DNA of 47,467 nucleotides from an uncultured Methanomicrobiales archaeon (GTDB taxonomy: Archaea > Halobacteriota > Methanomicrobia > Methanomicrobiales > Methanospirillaceae), in contig CASGHK010000003.1 of NCBI GenBank assembly GCA_949320185.1, positions 1-47,467 on the forward strand, written 5' to 3'. The notes under the pieces were generated by a model. It did no database searches. It was not told where the DNA came from and saw only the letters and a program-made list of their open reading frames with translations. This document shows, one piece after another, positions 1-7,375 of the stretch (positions are counted from its first letter, which is position 1; every line of letters begins with the position of its first letter). Both the position numbers and the translations under genes were made by a program.

Positions 1-170
1 CCTGACGTTGAAGCCTTGTCCTGCGAGGTCGGCGGCCAGGGACCAAGGCTCCGGAGGGAGCGGCGGCCTGTCGCTGCGGGCACCGGTCCAGGCCCGGAAG
101 GGAGCAGACCCACCGTAGACGTTTGGCGCCCGCGGGAGCGCGGGGCGGAGGAGGGGTCCGCCGGGTCGGT
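1..170 (+). ncRNA. ffs: SRP RNA (7S RNA), 3' portion, 5' end outside window
   Basis: RNA scaffold of the signal recognition particle, which targets ribosomes making membrane and secreted proteins. Helix 8 is seen at 85-110: GGTC/GACC close the stem, the asymmetric loop has CAGG on one side and AGCAG on the other, and the tip is a GGAA tetraloop between CCC and GGG. Helix 6, the SRP19 site, is seen at 48-61 as GCTCC-GGAG-GGAGC with its GGAG tetraloop. The long helix 5 is supported by pairing of 13-18 with 141-146 and of 19-25 with 131-137. The 3' end is not sharply defined and 170 is an estimate; the 5' strand of helix 5 and the rest of the RNA lie before base 1. Reading frames that cross this region are therefore not protein. 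Confidence 0.9.
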
Positions 171-219
171 TGGGTTGGTGACGTCGACCGAGAACGTGTT
201 CCCACCGGTTCTGATCACC

Positions 220-1170
220 ATGGCACGTGTTGCGATCGTCGGTGCGACCGGCAACGTTGGCTCTTTTGCGGCGCATCCGATCTCCGAGATTCCGTATGTC
301 GACGAGATCCTGCTCGTCGGACGCCCGGGGCGCGAGTCGCTTCTCGAAGGGCTGCGCCGGGACTTCAATGACAGCTACGCCGCGAGAGGCACGAACTGCC
401 GCCTCTCGTGGTCGACCGATCTCGCCGACGTCGCCGGCTCGGAGGTGGTCGTCCACACGGCGGGAGCCGCCCGCACAGGGGGGCAGGACCGGATGGACCT
501 GGGAGTGGCCAACGCCCGGATCGTCGCAGAGGCCGCCGAGGAGATTGGCCAGCAGGCGCCGGAGGCGAAGCTCTTCATGGTCACCAATCCGGTCGACGTG
601 ATGACCTCGGTCGCGCTCCACGCCTCGGGGATGAAGCCCAACCAGGTCTTCGGCCTCGGGACGCACCTCGACTCGATGCGCCTTAAGTCCCAGATCGCCC
701 AGGCATTCAAGGTCCATGTCTCCGAGGTCCACACCCGGATCATCGGAGAGCACGGCCCCTCGATGGTCCCGCTCTGGTCCGCCACCACGGTCGGCGGGAT
801 CCGGATCGACCGCCTCCAGTCGGTCGCCCACCTCCCGGTCGAACGGATGATGGAGAGCGTGCGGGCGAGCGGCCAGACGATCATCCGGTACAAGGGCTCG
901 ACCATCTACGGGCCGGGTGAGGCGATCGCAACCCTTGTCAGGACGGTCCTTGGTGACGAGAACCGGATCCTGACGGTCTCGGCATATATCCGCTCCGAGG
1001 TCCACGATATCGGGGATGTCTGCATCGGCGTCCCCGCCCGGGTCAACCGGCAGGGGGTCACCCCGATCTCCATCCGTATCGACCCCGAGGAGGTCACCGC
1101 CTTCCGGGCGTCGGTCGATAAGATACGGGCCCACACCGCGCTCATCTTCGAGCACCTGGCGTGGGAATAA
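220..1170 (+). CDS. mdh: malate dehydrogenase, LDH-like archaeal type
   Basis: 316-residue NAD(P)-dependent 2-hydroxyacid dehydrogenase interconverting malate and oxaloacetate in the cytoplasm, part of the incomplete reductive TCA route of methanogens. The N-terminus has the Rossmann loop GATGNVGS. Then come the substrate-loop segment AARTGGQDRMDL with its arginines, TNPVDVMT, and the catalytic His in IIGEHGPSMVP. Length fits the family. The ATG at 220 was chosen because the frame stays open upstream only through the SRP RNA and the Rossmann strand begins at residue 3. It sits about 50 bases after the RNA gene, in the same direction. A lactate dehydrogenase is possible, but the Arg pattern and the organism favour malate. 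Confidence 0.88.
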   Translation: MARVAIVGATGNVGSFAAHPISEIPYVDEILLVGRPGRESLLEGLRRDFNDSYAARGTNCRLSWSTDLADVAGSEVVVHTAGAARTGGQDRMDLGVANARIVAEAAEEIGQQAPEAKLFMVTNPVDVMTSVALHASGMKPNQVFGLGTHLDSMRLKSQIAQAFKVHVSEVHTRIIGEHGPSMVPLWSATTVGGIRIDRLQSVAHLPVERMMESVRASGQTIIRYKGSTIYGPGEAIATLVRTVLGDENRILTVSAYIRSEVHDIGDVCIGVPARVNRQGVTPISIRIDPEEVTAFRASVDKIRAHTALIFEHLAWE

Positions 1171-1211
1171 CCCCCAATTCGATCTTCTGCTCCGCTCGAG
1201 CTGGGCGTATG

Positions 1212-1217
1212 AAAAAA
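1212..1217 (-). terminator. T6 terminator after the EF-1beta gene
   Basis: Six consecutive T on the minus strand, beginning 6 bases after the EF-1beta stop codon, in the short gap between convergent mdh and EF-1beta. Archaeal RNA polymerase terminates at such T-runs. Confidence 0.55.
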
Positions 1218-1222
1218 GGAGT

Positions 1223-1480
1223 TCAGGTCAGGGTCACTTCAACGATCTCGGCCCGCTCGACACCCGGGAGTGACGAGAGGTCCGCTTCGAGTCGATCGGT
1301 CTGGCCACCCGTGTCGCCCACGACGGCGACGACCATGAGGGCCTTGAGGCCGAAGCCGATCGGCAGCTCGGTGATCTCGTGGATCTCGGGCGCCTTCGCC
1401 TTCAGGGCCTTCTTCAGCTCTTCGAGGTCGACCTCGGGAGACTCGGGCATCACCTTGATGATGCAGGCAACGTCACCCAT
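1223..1480 (-). CDS. translation elongation factor 1-beta (aEF-1B)
   Basis: 85-residue guanine nucleotide exchange factor for EF-1alpha, acting on translating ribosomes. The whole chain is the single alpha/beta (ferredoxin-like) EF1B domain: an N-terminal MGDVACIIKVMPESPEVDLEELK, the GFGLKALMVVAVVGDTGG core and a C-terminal VERAEIVEVTLT strand. About 85-90 residues is the usual archaeal length. The ATG at 1480 is the start because the conserved domain begins there. It lies 2 bases after a zinc-ribbon gene in the same direction, an arrangement known from other euryarchaea, so the two are probably co-transcribed. Confidence 0.93.
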   Translation of the reverse strand: MGDVACIIKVMPESPEVDLEELKKALKAKAPEIHEITELPIGFGLKALMVVAVVGDTGGQTDRLEADLSSLPGVERAEIVEVTLT

Positions 1481-1482
1481 GG

Positions 1483-1644
1483 TTATGGCCCCGTGAACCC
1501 GCACTGCGGGCACATGTACGGAATGCTCTGCTCGCGGCACCGGTAGCACCGCTTAATCTCATACTCACACTGAGGGCAGAGGAACGCGGTTCCCCCAACC
1601 TCGGCGAGAGGGGCATTGCACGATGTGCACTTCTTCGTCGTCAT
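1483..1644 (-). CDS. small zinc-ribbon protein (HVO_2753-like), EF-1beta partner
   Basis: 53-residue protein with four CxxC knuckles: CTSC near residue 5, CPQC, CYRC and a C-terminal CPQCG. This is enough for two zinc sites. Small archaeal proteins of this kind, such as Haloferax HVO_2753, are encoded next to EF-1beta. Their biochemical role is not settled; RNA or ribosome binding is the usual suggestion. The ATG at 1644 avoids overlap with the upstream kinase gene and starts directly before the first knuckle. Spacing of 2 bases to EF-1beta implies translational coupling. Confidence 0.85.
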   Translation of the reverse strand: MTTKKCTSCNAPLAEVGGTAFLCPQCEYEIKRCYRCREQSIPYMCPQCGFTGP

Positions 1645-1666
1645 AGAGACCCGATCCCCAGTACAT

Positions 1667-2269
1667 TCAGGCTGAGGGCTCAAGAAACCTGGGGTCGATC
1701 ACGGTCCCCGGGACCGGTTCGCCGGCAAGGGCACGGCCCAGGCGTCCGGGTGCACGGGCGTTCACCAGCCGGACCTTTAGAGAGCGGGCGAGGGCGAATC
1801 GGACCAGGCAGGGGTCGACAGCGTCGGTGGGGACCGGTGCAGTCAGGCGCTCGACGAGCCTTCCCCCGAACACCACCCCGTCGACCGACTTCGCGAGGAG
1901 GAGGTCTGCCCCAACCCGGTCCGCGCACCAGGCTGCAATCGTATCCGAGCTGACCTCCCACCTGTGCGGAAGGGGATCGAGGTTGCGCAGGATCCGGTAC
2001 GGAAGCAGGACGGAGGACGCTAATGGCACGACGGGCTCCTCGACCATCGGCAAGCCCAGGCCGCCGAGGTAGAGACCGAACTGCTCCATCGCGGCGCAGG
2101 CCATCCAGTGGGCCGCGTCGTCCCCCGGGTCGAGCTGCCGGACCGCGTCGGCGAAGGGACCGCCCCCTGGCACGACCAGGACCGGCCGTGGAGCAGCCAT
2201 CAGGACCGGGACCAGGACCGGGGCAAGGTCGAGAAGTGACCCCCCGAACTTCACCACGAGCGGGCGCAC
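1667..2269 (-). CDS. mfnE: amino acid kinase fold protein, probable MfnE (methanofuran biosynthesis)
   Basis: 200-residue protein of the amino acid kinase family. Seen: N-terminal VVKFGGSLLD phosphate-binding loop, VVPGGGPFADAVR, the AAHWMACAAMEQFG helix, and SSDTIAAWCADRVGADLLLAKSVDGV near the nucleotide site. This short form of the fold with AHWMA..AMEQ is typical of the methanogen enzyme that phosphorylates 5-(aminomethyl)-3-furanmethanol phosphate on the way to methanofuran, the first C1 carrier of CO2 reduction. The assignment rests on resemblance; another small-molecule kinase is possible. It is upstream of, and in line with, the zinc-ribbon and EF-1beta genes (22 bases) and divergent from the phospholipase D-like gene. 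Confidence 0.65.
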   Translation of the reverse strand: MRPLVVKFGGSLLDLAPVLVPVLMAAPRPVLVVPGGGPFADAVRQLDPGDDAAHWMACAAMEQFGLYLGGLGLPMVEEPVVPLASSVLLPYRILRNLDPLPHRWEVSSDTIAAWCADRVGADLLLAKSVDGVVFGGRLVERLTAPVPTDAVDPCLVRFALARSLKVRLVNARAPGRLGRALAGEPVPGTVIDPRFLEPSA

Positions 2270-2275
2270 GGCATA

Positions 2276-2284
2276 CTATAAAAC
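2276..2284 (+). promoter_or_regulatory. TATA box of the phospholipase D-like gene
   Basis: CTATAAAAC in an A-rich patch of an otherwise GC-rich stretch, centred about 28 bases before the ATG at 2308. The spacing implies a leaderless or nearly leaderless transcript. It lies in the 38-base gap between divergent genes. Confidence 0.6.
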
Positions 2285-2307
2285 AAGAAGCAACAAAAAA
2301 ACGATCG

Positions 2308-3984
2308 ATGCGCGCGCTCCTTATCCTGCTCGCCCTCATCTGCGTGGGCACGGGTGCCGGCGCGTACGCGATCACCGAGGTCTGCCCGGACACCTGGCTC
2401 CCGGGAGAGGCGGACGAGTTCTTCGTCATCGCTGCCGATGGGCCCCTCGACCGGGTGAGCGTGACCGATGGCGAGGGGACAGCCTCCTTCCCACCGGGCG
2501 CCAGGGGAGCGGGGCGGGTCGTCGTTGCGCGGAACGGAACAGCGTATCGCCTTGTTCACGGCACCCTGCCCGACTTCGAGCTCCAGGAGGTCTCCCCCGC
2601 CCCCGGGATGGTCCGGACAAAGGACCTCCGGCTCGGGAACGACCACGACGAGCTCGCCCTGATCGTGGACGGCGCGGTGGTCGACCGGGTTGCCTGGCCA
2701 GGGGACGTCCGGCCCCGCCAGGGCCAGGTCCACTTCCGGGAGAACGGTGGATGGGACCCGCGTGTCCTGATGATCGGGCAGTCCCGGTTCGGTCCCCTCA
2801 CGGTCCACAATGTCTCGGGCACCGCCTTTGTCGCCCCGGACTGCTCATCGGACGTCCTTGCGGACCTGGTCGCCTCGGCCCGGACGTCGGTCCTCCTGAA
2901 CGCCTACGAACTGACCGACCCCGCCCTCGTCGAGGCGCTCGTTGCTGCCTCAGAACACGGAGTGAAGGTGGTCGTGCTGATCGAAGGGGGGCCGGTGGGC
3001 GGCATTCCGTCCGGAGAGTGGGCCGTGCTCGTCCGCCTTCTCGACGCGGGAGTCCCGGTCAACCGGATCGGCTCGAGGGAGACGGCGCACGCCCGCTATC
3101 GCTTCGACCACGCCAAGTACCTGGTTGTCGACGACCGTTGGACGATGGTCACGACCGAGAACTGGAAACCGGCCGCCTTTCCACCGACGGGGCGGCAGGG
3201 AAACCGGGGCTGGGGGGTGGTGATCGACGACACACGGGTTGCGGCGTACTTCCGCAGTGTCTTTTCCGAGGACCTCGGGGGACAGGACATCGAACCGGTC
3301 ACGACCCTGCGCCCCGGGGCGGTCGAGACACCGTCCGGGCAAGCATACCCACCCCGGTTCACTCCGGCTCCCTTCCAGAACGCGACGGTGACCACCGTCC
3401 TCGCCCCTGACACGGCCGACCAGGTGACCGCCCTTGTCGCCTCGGCCCGGAGGTCGGTCCTGATCGAACAGGCGTACATCACCAACGAGTCAGGGACCCG
3501 GCTTCAGCGCTACCTGGCCGCCGCCGTCGACGCGGCCCGAAGAGGGGTCGAGGTCCGGGTGCTCCTGGACTCCGCGTGGTTCAACACCGAGGACGAGGCG
3601 GACAACGACGAGCAGGTCGCCCTGATCAACCGGATCGCAGTCGCGGAGGGGCTCCCGATCGAGGCACGGCTCGCGGACCTCCGGGCGCGCGACCTGACCA
3701 AGGTCCACACCAAGGGCGTGGTGGTGGACGGCCGACGGGTGCTGATCTCGTCTATCAACTGGAACGAGGGCTCGCCATCGTTCAACCGCGAGGCGGGCGT
3801 GATCGTGGACGACCCCGCGACAGGGGCGTATTTCACGGCGACGTTCGATGCGGACTGGGGATCGGGATCGGATCTATCCACCTCCGCCGCCCGGCGCGGT
3901 GTGGACTGGTTCCGGGTCGGGATAGCAGGGGTCGTCCTCGTCGGGGTCGCGACGATTGTCTTCGTACGGAAGAGAAGAGGATAA
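2308..3984 (+). CDS. secreted, membrane-anchored phospholipase D superfamily protein with two HKD motifs
   Basis: 558 residues. N-terminal signal peptide (RALLILLALICVGTGAGAYA), then a 150-residue beta-rich region resembling a lamin-tail-like module, then two PLD catalytic halves. The first HxKx4D motif has its His at residue 268 (HAKYLVVD) and the second at residue 467 (HTKGVVVD); each is followed by a polar SxNW/TENW stretch. A C-terminal helix (VGIAGVVLVGVATIVFV) followed by KRRG should anchor it outside the cell. The paired HKD site cleaves or transfers phosphodiester bonds; substrates in such archaeal exoproteins may be phospholipids or nucleic acid, and the sequence does not decide. The start at 2308 is set by the signal peptide and the TATA box. 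Confidence 0.85.
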   Translation: MRALLILLALICVGTGAGAYAITEVCPDTWLPGEADEFFVIAADGPLDRVSVTDGEGTASFPPGARGAGRVVVARNGTAYRLVHGTLPDFELQEVSPAPGMVRTKDLRLGNDHDELALIVDGAVVDRVAWPGDVRPRQGQVHFRENGGWDPRVLMIGQSRFGPLTVHNVSGTAFVAPDCSSDVLADLVASARTSVLLNAYELTDPALVEALVAASEHGVKVVVLIEGGPVGGIPSGEWAVLVRLLDAGVPVNRIGSRETAHARYRFDHAKYLVVDDRWTMVTTENWKPAAFPPTGRQGNRGWGVVIDDTRVAAYFRSVFSEDLGGQDIEPVTTLRPGAVETPSGQAYPPRFTPAPFQNATVTTVLAPDTADQVTALVASARRSVLIEQAYITNESGTRLQRYLAAAVDAARRGVEVRVLLDSAWFNTEDEADNDEQVALINRIAVAEGLPIEARLADLRARDLTKVHTKGVVVDGRRVLISSINWNEGSPSFNREAGVIVDDPATGAYFTATFDADWGSGSDLSTSAARRGVDWFRVGIAGVVLVGVATIVFVRKRRG

Positions 3985-3995
3985 TAGGGCGACGC

Positions 3996-4334
3996 CTAGT
4001 GGTCGTCGCGAAGGGAGGGTTCGAACTTCTTTGCCGCACAGCGGCAGATGTCGCAGAGAGTGACGGTGCCCGCCTCCTCACCCATGACCGAGAGCGCCCA
4101 GCGGTCGATCAGGGCGGAGAGTTCGGGCGAGAAGTCGCTGCCGTCACAGCATCCGCGCTTGTGGCTGATGTACTGGGAGATCGCGGCCCGGCTGATGCCG
4201 AGGCGCCGTGCGACCTCCGTCTGCGGCACACCCTGATGATGGACCAGCCGGCAGACCATCTCGGCGCGGGCGGGGGGAACGAGTTTGCGCACCGTGGCGT
4301 CACACACCATGATGTCACAGACTCGCTCGTTCAT
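3996..4334 (-). CDS. HTH transcriptional regulator with C-terminal Cys pair
   Basis: 112 residues. A helix-turn-helix at about 27-65 (HHQGVPQTEVARRLGISRAAISQYISHKRG) of the lambda-repressor/ThiN-HTH type is followed by a short helical tail ending in LCDICR, a Cys pair that could bind metal or sense redox. An additional Cys pair follows the HTH (GCC). Methanogens carry many such proteins as DNA-binding regulators. Its start overlaps the stop of the winged-helix gene by 4 bases (ATGA), so the two regulators are made together. The effector is unknown. Confidence 0.75.
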   Translation of the reverse strand: MNERVCDIMVCDATVRKLVPPARAEMVCRLVHHQGVPQTEVARRLGISRAAISQYISHKRGCCDGSDFSPELSALIDRWALSVMGEEAGTVTLCDICRCAAKKFEPSLRDDH

Positions 4335-4564
4335 GCGGGTACCGCAACAGCCGCCTGGCGCGACTGGTAGATGATCTGGCGCGCGTCCTTGAAGTTGAAC
4401 TTCTCAAGGATCAGATGGTTCTCTTTCAGCTTCTTCAGCGCGTATCGTACGGTGCGCGGTGCGAGGTTCGACCGCTGCACAAGCTCCTTGTGGGTCATAG
4501 CACCGCTGTTGTCCAGCAGGTGCAGGACGGTCCTGGAGGATGGTGGAAGACCAGACCCAGTCAT
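4331..4564 (-). CDS. small winged-helix (MarR-like) transcriptional regulator
   Basis: 77 residues, essentially one winged helix: SSRTVLHLLDNSGAMTHKEL, recognition helix NLAPRTVRYALKKLKENHL, then a wing ILEKFNFKDARQIIYQ. There is no ligand domain, so it probably works as a dimer or with the HTH protein translated right after it. It is the first gene of the two-regulator operon and lies 7 bases from a perfect palindrome, which suggests autoregulation. The ATG at 4564 is the only good start. Confidence 0.75.
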   Translation of the reverse strand: MTGSGLPPSSRTVLHLLDNSGAMTHKELVQRSNLAPRTVRYALKKLKENHLILEKFNFKDARQIIYQSRQAAVAVPA

Positions 4565-4571
4565 ACTCAGT

Positions 4572-4590
4572 ATGTTAACGCTGTTAACAT
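4572..4590. promoter_or_regulatory. palindromic operator ATGTTAAC-GCT-GTTAACAT
   Basis: Perfect 8-base inverted repeat with a 3-base spacer in the divergent gap between the two-regulator operon (start 4564, minus) and the OB-fold gene (start 4638, plus). A minus-strand TATA-like TTTAAATG abuts it at about 4587-4594, and a plus-strand TATA (TTATATTTAG) lies at about 4604-4613. A dimeric HTH bound here would block the minus promoter and could affect the plus one. Confidence 0.6.
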
Positions 4591-4637
4591 TTAAACCTGT
4601 CGGTTATATTTAGGATAACTACGAACAATTTCGTTGT

Positions 4638-5006
4638 ATGCTCGTTTCGCAGGAGGGGCGCGCCCTCGCGATCCTCCTCCTCGTCTTCGGTCTTGTTGCG
4701 AGCGGTGCGACCCTGCTCGAGGTGCTCGGCCCGGAGACGTTCGCCGTCCCCTTCTCGCCCGATCTCCGCGACGGCACACTCGCGTTCGTCCGAGGGCCGA
4801 TCGAGGAGGTGATCGCGACGGACGGGGGCCACCTGATCACCCGCGTGGGCGAGGTCCGGGTCTTCATGCCCGCAAGCGCGGTCCCCGACCCCGCTCCGAC
4901 GAGGGGTGAGATTGTGGCGTGCTACGGCCTCGTCTCGACCTACAACGGAGCCCGGGAGATCGTCCTCCGCGAGGCCCGCGACCTCCGGCGCGTCGATCAG
5001 GAGTAG
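4638..5006 (+). CDS. membrane-anchored OB-fold-like protein
   Basis: 122 residues. One N-terminal membrane helix (ALAILLLVFGLVASGATLL) is followed by a small all-beta domain with the look of a nucleic-acid-type OB fold (GPIEEVIATDGGHLITRVGEVRVFMP ... RGEIVACYGLVSTYNGAREIVL). The function is not recognised. It diverges from the two-HTH operon across the palindrome and is the most likely target of those regulators besides themselves. Its 3' end overlaps the convergent PAS/GAF gene by 10 bases. The start follows a TATA box by about 28 bases. Confidence 0.6.
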   Translation: MLVSQEGRALAILLLVFGLVASGATLLEVLGPETFAVPFSPDLRDGTLAFVRGPIEEVIATDGGHLITRVGEVRVFMPASAVPDPAPTRGEIVACYGLVSTYNGAREIVLREARDLRRVDQE

Positions 5007-7024
5007 TCCGCGCAGTCCTGGGGAAGGGACTCGAAGGGGGTCGTCGCGGCAAGCACGGACCGCTCCCGTGCGGAGGCACGCCAGGCGGCCTTGAGCGGAG
5101 CAAAGAGGTCCTCCGTCTCCGAGCGGAGCGCCGACTCGATCCGGGCCTCGAGCGACGATAGCGCCCGATCGCGGCAGCGATCGAACGCGGCGACCACGCC
5201 GAGGTCGACGAAGGCGAGCAGAGTCGCCTCGAGCGGACGGAGATACGCTGCGAGGACCAGGCACGGACGCGCCGCCCCATCGTGCCCGATCACTTCGACA
5301 AGATAGCGCGACGGGATTCCACGAGCCCCCTGCCGGCGCCGCTCTTCGGCCGTCCTGACCCGGTTTCGGTCGGCCTCTGCGATCCGGAGCGTGAAGTCTG
5401 CTGGGGTTCCCGCGCCAAAGAGCCGCTGTGCACCCGCGTTCTCGTAGAGGACAGCCCCGTCCACTCCCACCAGGAGGAGGGGGACCGGAGCCGACTCGAC
5501 GACCGTTTCATACCGTGCGCCCCGCCTCGCATCGAGCTTCACCGCTTCGTCCCGGAGCACGACAGAGAAACCGCGGTTGGTAAGTGCCGCGAGGGTTGCC
5601 GCCTCCTTCTCCCCGTACGGACCGGACCGGTCCGCGACCGCGATCAGGCCGGCGAGCCGTCCGTCATCGAGGACCGGAACGGTGAGCAACCGGTGCAGGA
5701 CGAGGTGCCCCTCCGGGAGGCGGTCGGGGTCGATCTCCTCCAGGCAGGTGGGGACGGCAGGATCGGCGACAAGCGTCCAGGGCTCGAACCGGCCCGGTGT
5801 GTCGTGGAGCGCCGGTGAGAGCGAGAGCGCCACTGGCTGATCCCCGTCGAACCGATAGACCGCGCCGTAGCGCGAGCCGGTCAGGCGGAGGGCTACGGCG
5901 AGGAGACGGTCGGCCCCCTGCCCCGGCGCCGCACGGTGCACCTCGAGGAGTGCGTTCGCCAGCGCTCGCTGCCCCTCCGAGGTGGCGAGTCGCCCATAGA
6001 GGTCCGAGGCGTCGGTGGCGAGGAGCGCTGCGCCGGCGACGGTACCGTCAGACCTGGCGACCGGCGAGGCCCCGAGCAGGAGGCGGCGGCCGTCGACCTC
6101 GACCTCCCCGGTGCCGGGGACACCGAAGACGGCGAGCCGTGCGAGCGGCTCGAGGGCCAGGGCGACCCGCTCGGGAAAGACCGTCCAGAGAGTGAGAGCC
6201 TCGACCGTCCCGTTCTCTCCGGTGAGCGCCTCCAGCACCTCTCCCCCGGCGACTCCGCATCGGAGCTCCTCGTCGACGAGGAGGGCAGCCCCTGGCAGGT
6301 TCACTACCAGGTCCCGATGCCGGGCCTCGCTCGTCGCGAGCGCGTCCGCCATCTCCCGTTCAGCCGTGCGGTCGGCGATCGAGACCACCGCGAGCACCGG
6401 GGTCGCCATCCCACCGGAGAGTTCGCACCAGCGGCGCGATCCGTCAGCGCCGCGCAGCCAGGCCCCGCGGCCCACGACCTCCCCTGCCCCGAGGTCTGCG
6501 GCGAGGGCGTCGAACACGGCGAGGTCCTCGAAGGCCTCACGGAGAGAACGGCCCCGAAGCGGCCCCAGAAGGTCGGTGGCCCGGTCGTTCAGGTCGTGCA
6601 CACGGCCCGTCGCCGGCATGAAGAAGAGAACGGCGGACGGGAGCCGGTCACGAAGGCCATGGAACCAGACCCGGTACGCCCCCGCCTCCTCCGCCGCAGC
6701 CCCCAGGAGACCGGCGACGACCCCACCCACCGCCGAGACGGCGGCGCCCCCGATCAGGGCCGGGAGCACGGTCGACCCGGTCGCGGCTGAAAGGCCGGCA
6801 AAGACCGCCCCCGCAAGGAGGGCAAGGGCGAAGCCGGTCCACCGTTCACGACATGCGCCGGCGGCCACCGGCACGAGAGCGAGTGCTACGGCGACGGCAG
6901 GGAGGTCGAGGACGAGGGCGGCGGCGGATGAAGCCCAGGCGAGGAGGGCAGCGAGAACGAGGAGCAGAAGGCCGATGTCGGTCCGGGGCATGATGGAGAG
7001 GGGTGGCTCCGTATGGCGCATCAA
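4997..7024 (-). CDS. membrane PAS/GAF sensory protein without kinase or other output domain
   Basis: 675 residues. Four or so membrane helices in the first 110 residues (LLLLVLAALLAWASSAAALV, VAVALALVPVAAGAC, ALALLAGAVFAGLSA, VGGVVAGLLGAA). Then a PAS-like segment (AVLFFMPATGRVHDLNDRATDLLGP), a second PAS (PGAALLVDEELRCGV), a GAF-like domain around 340-490 (ALANALLEVHRAAPGQGADRLL... GSRYGAVYRF) and a C-terminal PAS (PVPLLLVGVDGAVLYENAGAQRLFG). No H-box, HATPase, GGDEF or receiver follows; the chain ends in an alpha-helical tail. It may signal through a partner. The frame starts at 7024; an in-frame ATG at 6991, after PPLSI, is equally good. It diverges from DUF3467-aroD. Confidence 0.75.
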   Translation of the reverse strand: MMRHTEPPLSIMPRTDIGLLLLVLAALLAWASSAAALVLDLPAVAVALALVPVAAGACRERWTGFALALLAGAVFAGLSAATGSTVLPALIGGAAVSAVGGVVAGLLGAAAEEAGAYRVWFHGLRDRLPSAVLFFMPATGRVHDLNDRATDLLGPLRGRSLREAFEDLAVFDALAADLGAGEVVGRGAWLRGADGSRRWCELSGGMATPVLAVVSIADRTAEREMADALATSEARHRDLVVNLPGAALLVDEELRCGVAGGEVLEALTGENGTVEALTLWTVFPERVALALEPLARLAVFGVPGTGEVEVDGRRLLLGASPVARSDGTVAGAALLATDASDLYGRLATSEGQRALANALLEVHRAAPGQGADRLLAVALRLTGSRYGAVYRFDGDQPVALSLSPALHDTPGRFEPWTLVADPAVPTCLEEIDPDRLPEGHLVLHRLLTVPVLDDGRLAGLIAVADRSGPYGEKEAATLAALTNRGFSVVLRDEAVKLDARRGARYETVVESAPVPLLLVGVDGAVLYENAGAQRLFGAGTPADFTLRIAEADRNRVRTAEERRRQGARGIPSRYLVEVIGHDGAARPCLVLAAYLRPLEATLLAFVDLGVVAAFDRCRDRALSSLEARIESALRSETEDLFAPLKAAWRASARERSVLAATTPFESLPQDCADYS

Positions 7025-7077
7025 TCTGCCTGTCCGGTCCGAAGGTGTGATAAGCGAGCGGAGGGTACCCTATCCCC

Positions 7078-7374
7078 ATGTCTAACCAGGAGATCCAGGT
7101 CCAGATGCCGCCCGACCTCGATCCGGTCTACTCCAACATGATCCAGATCGCCTACAAAGACGACGAGTTCACATTTCTCTTTCTCCACCAGATCCCCGGG
7201 ACCAACCAGGCGCGGGCGAAGGCAATCGTCTCGATCTCACCCCGCCACGCCAAGTCCCTGCTCGCGGTGCTGGGAGGATCGATGGCGGAGTACGAGGAGA
7301 AGTTCGGGACCCTCGAGGGGCCAGGCGAGCGCCGGCCTGAGAGCGTCTCGTCAACCCTCTCCGGCTACTCCTGA
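7078..7374 (+). CDS. DUF3467 family protein
   Basis: 98-residue small protein of the DUF3467 family, seen in QVQMPPDLDPVYSNMIQIAYKDDEFTFLFLHQIPG and the conserved AIVSISPRHAKSLLAVLGGSMAEYEEKFG. The role is unknown; members occur across bacteria and archaea. Its stop is followed one base later by the aroD start, so the two are co-transcribed and probably translationally coupled. Nothing in its sequence suggests an enzyme. Confidence 0.85.
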   Translation: MSNQEIQVQMPPDLDPVYSNMIQIAYKDDEFTFLFLHQIPGTNQARAKAIVSISPRHAKSLLAVLGGSMAEYEEKFGTLEGPGERRPESVSSTLSGYS

Positions 7375-7375
7375 G

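Noticed and set aside
16-219. N-terminal extension of malate dehydrogenase
   Set aside because: It translates the SRP RNA; the Rossmann fold begins at the ATG at 220.
2023-2307. 95-residue extension of the phospholipase D-like protein
   Set aside because: Arg/Pro-rich antisense of mfnE; the signal peptide and TATA box fix the start at 2308.
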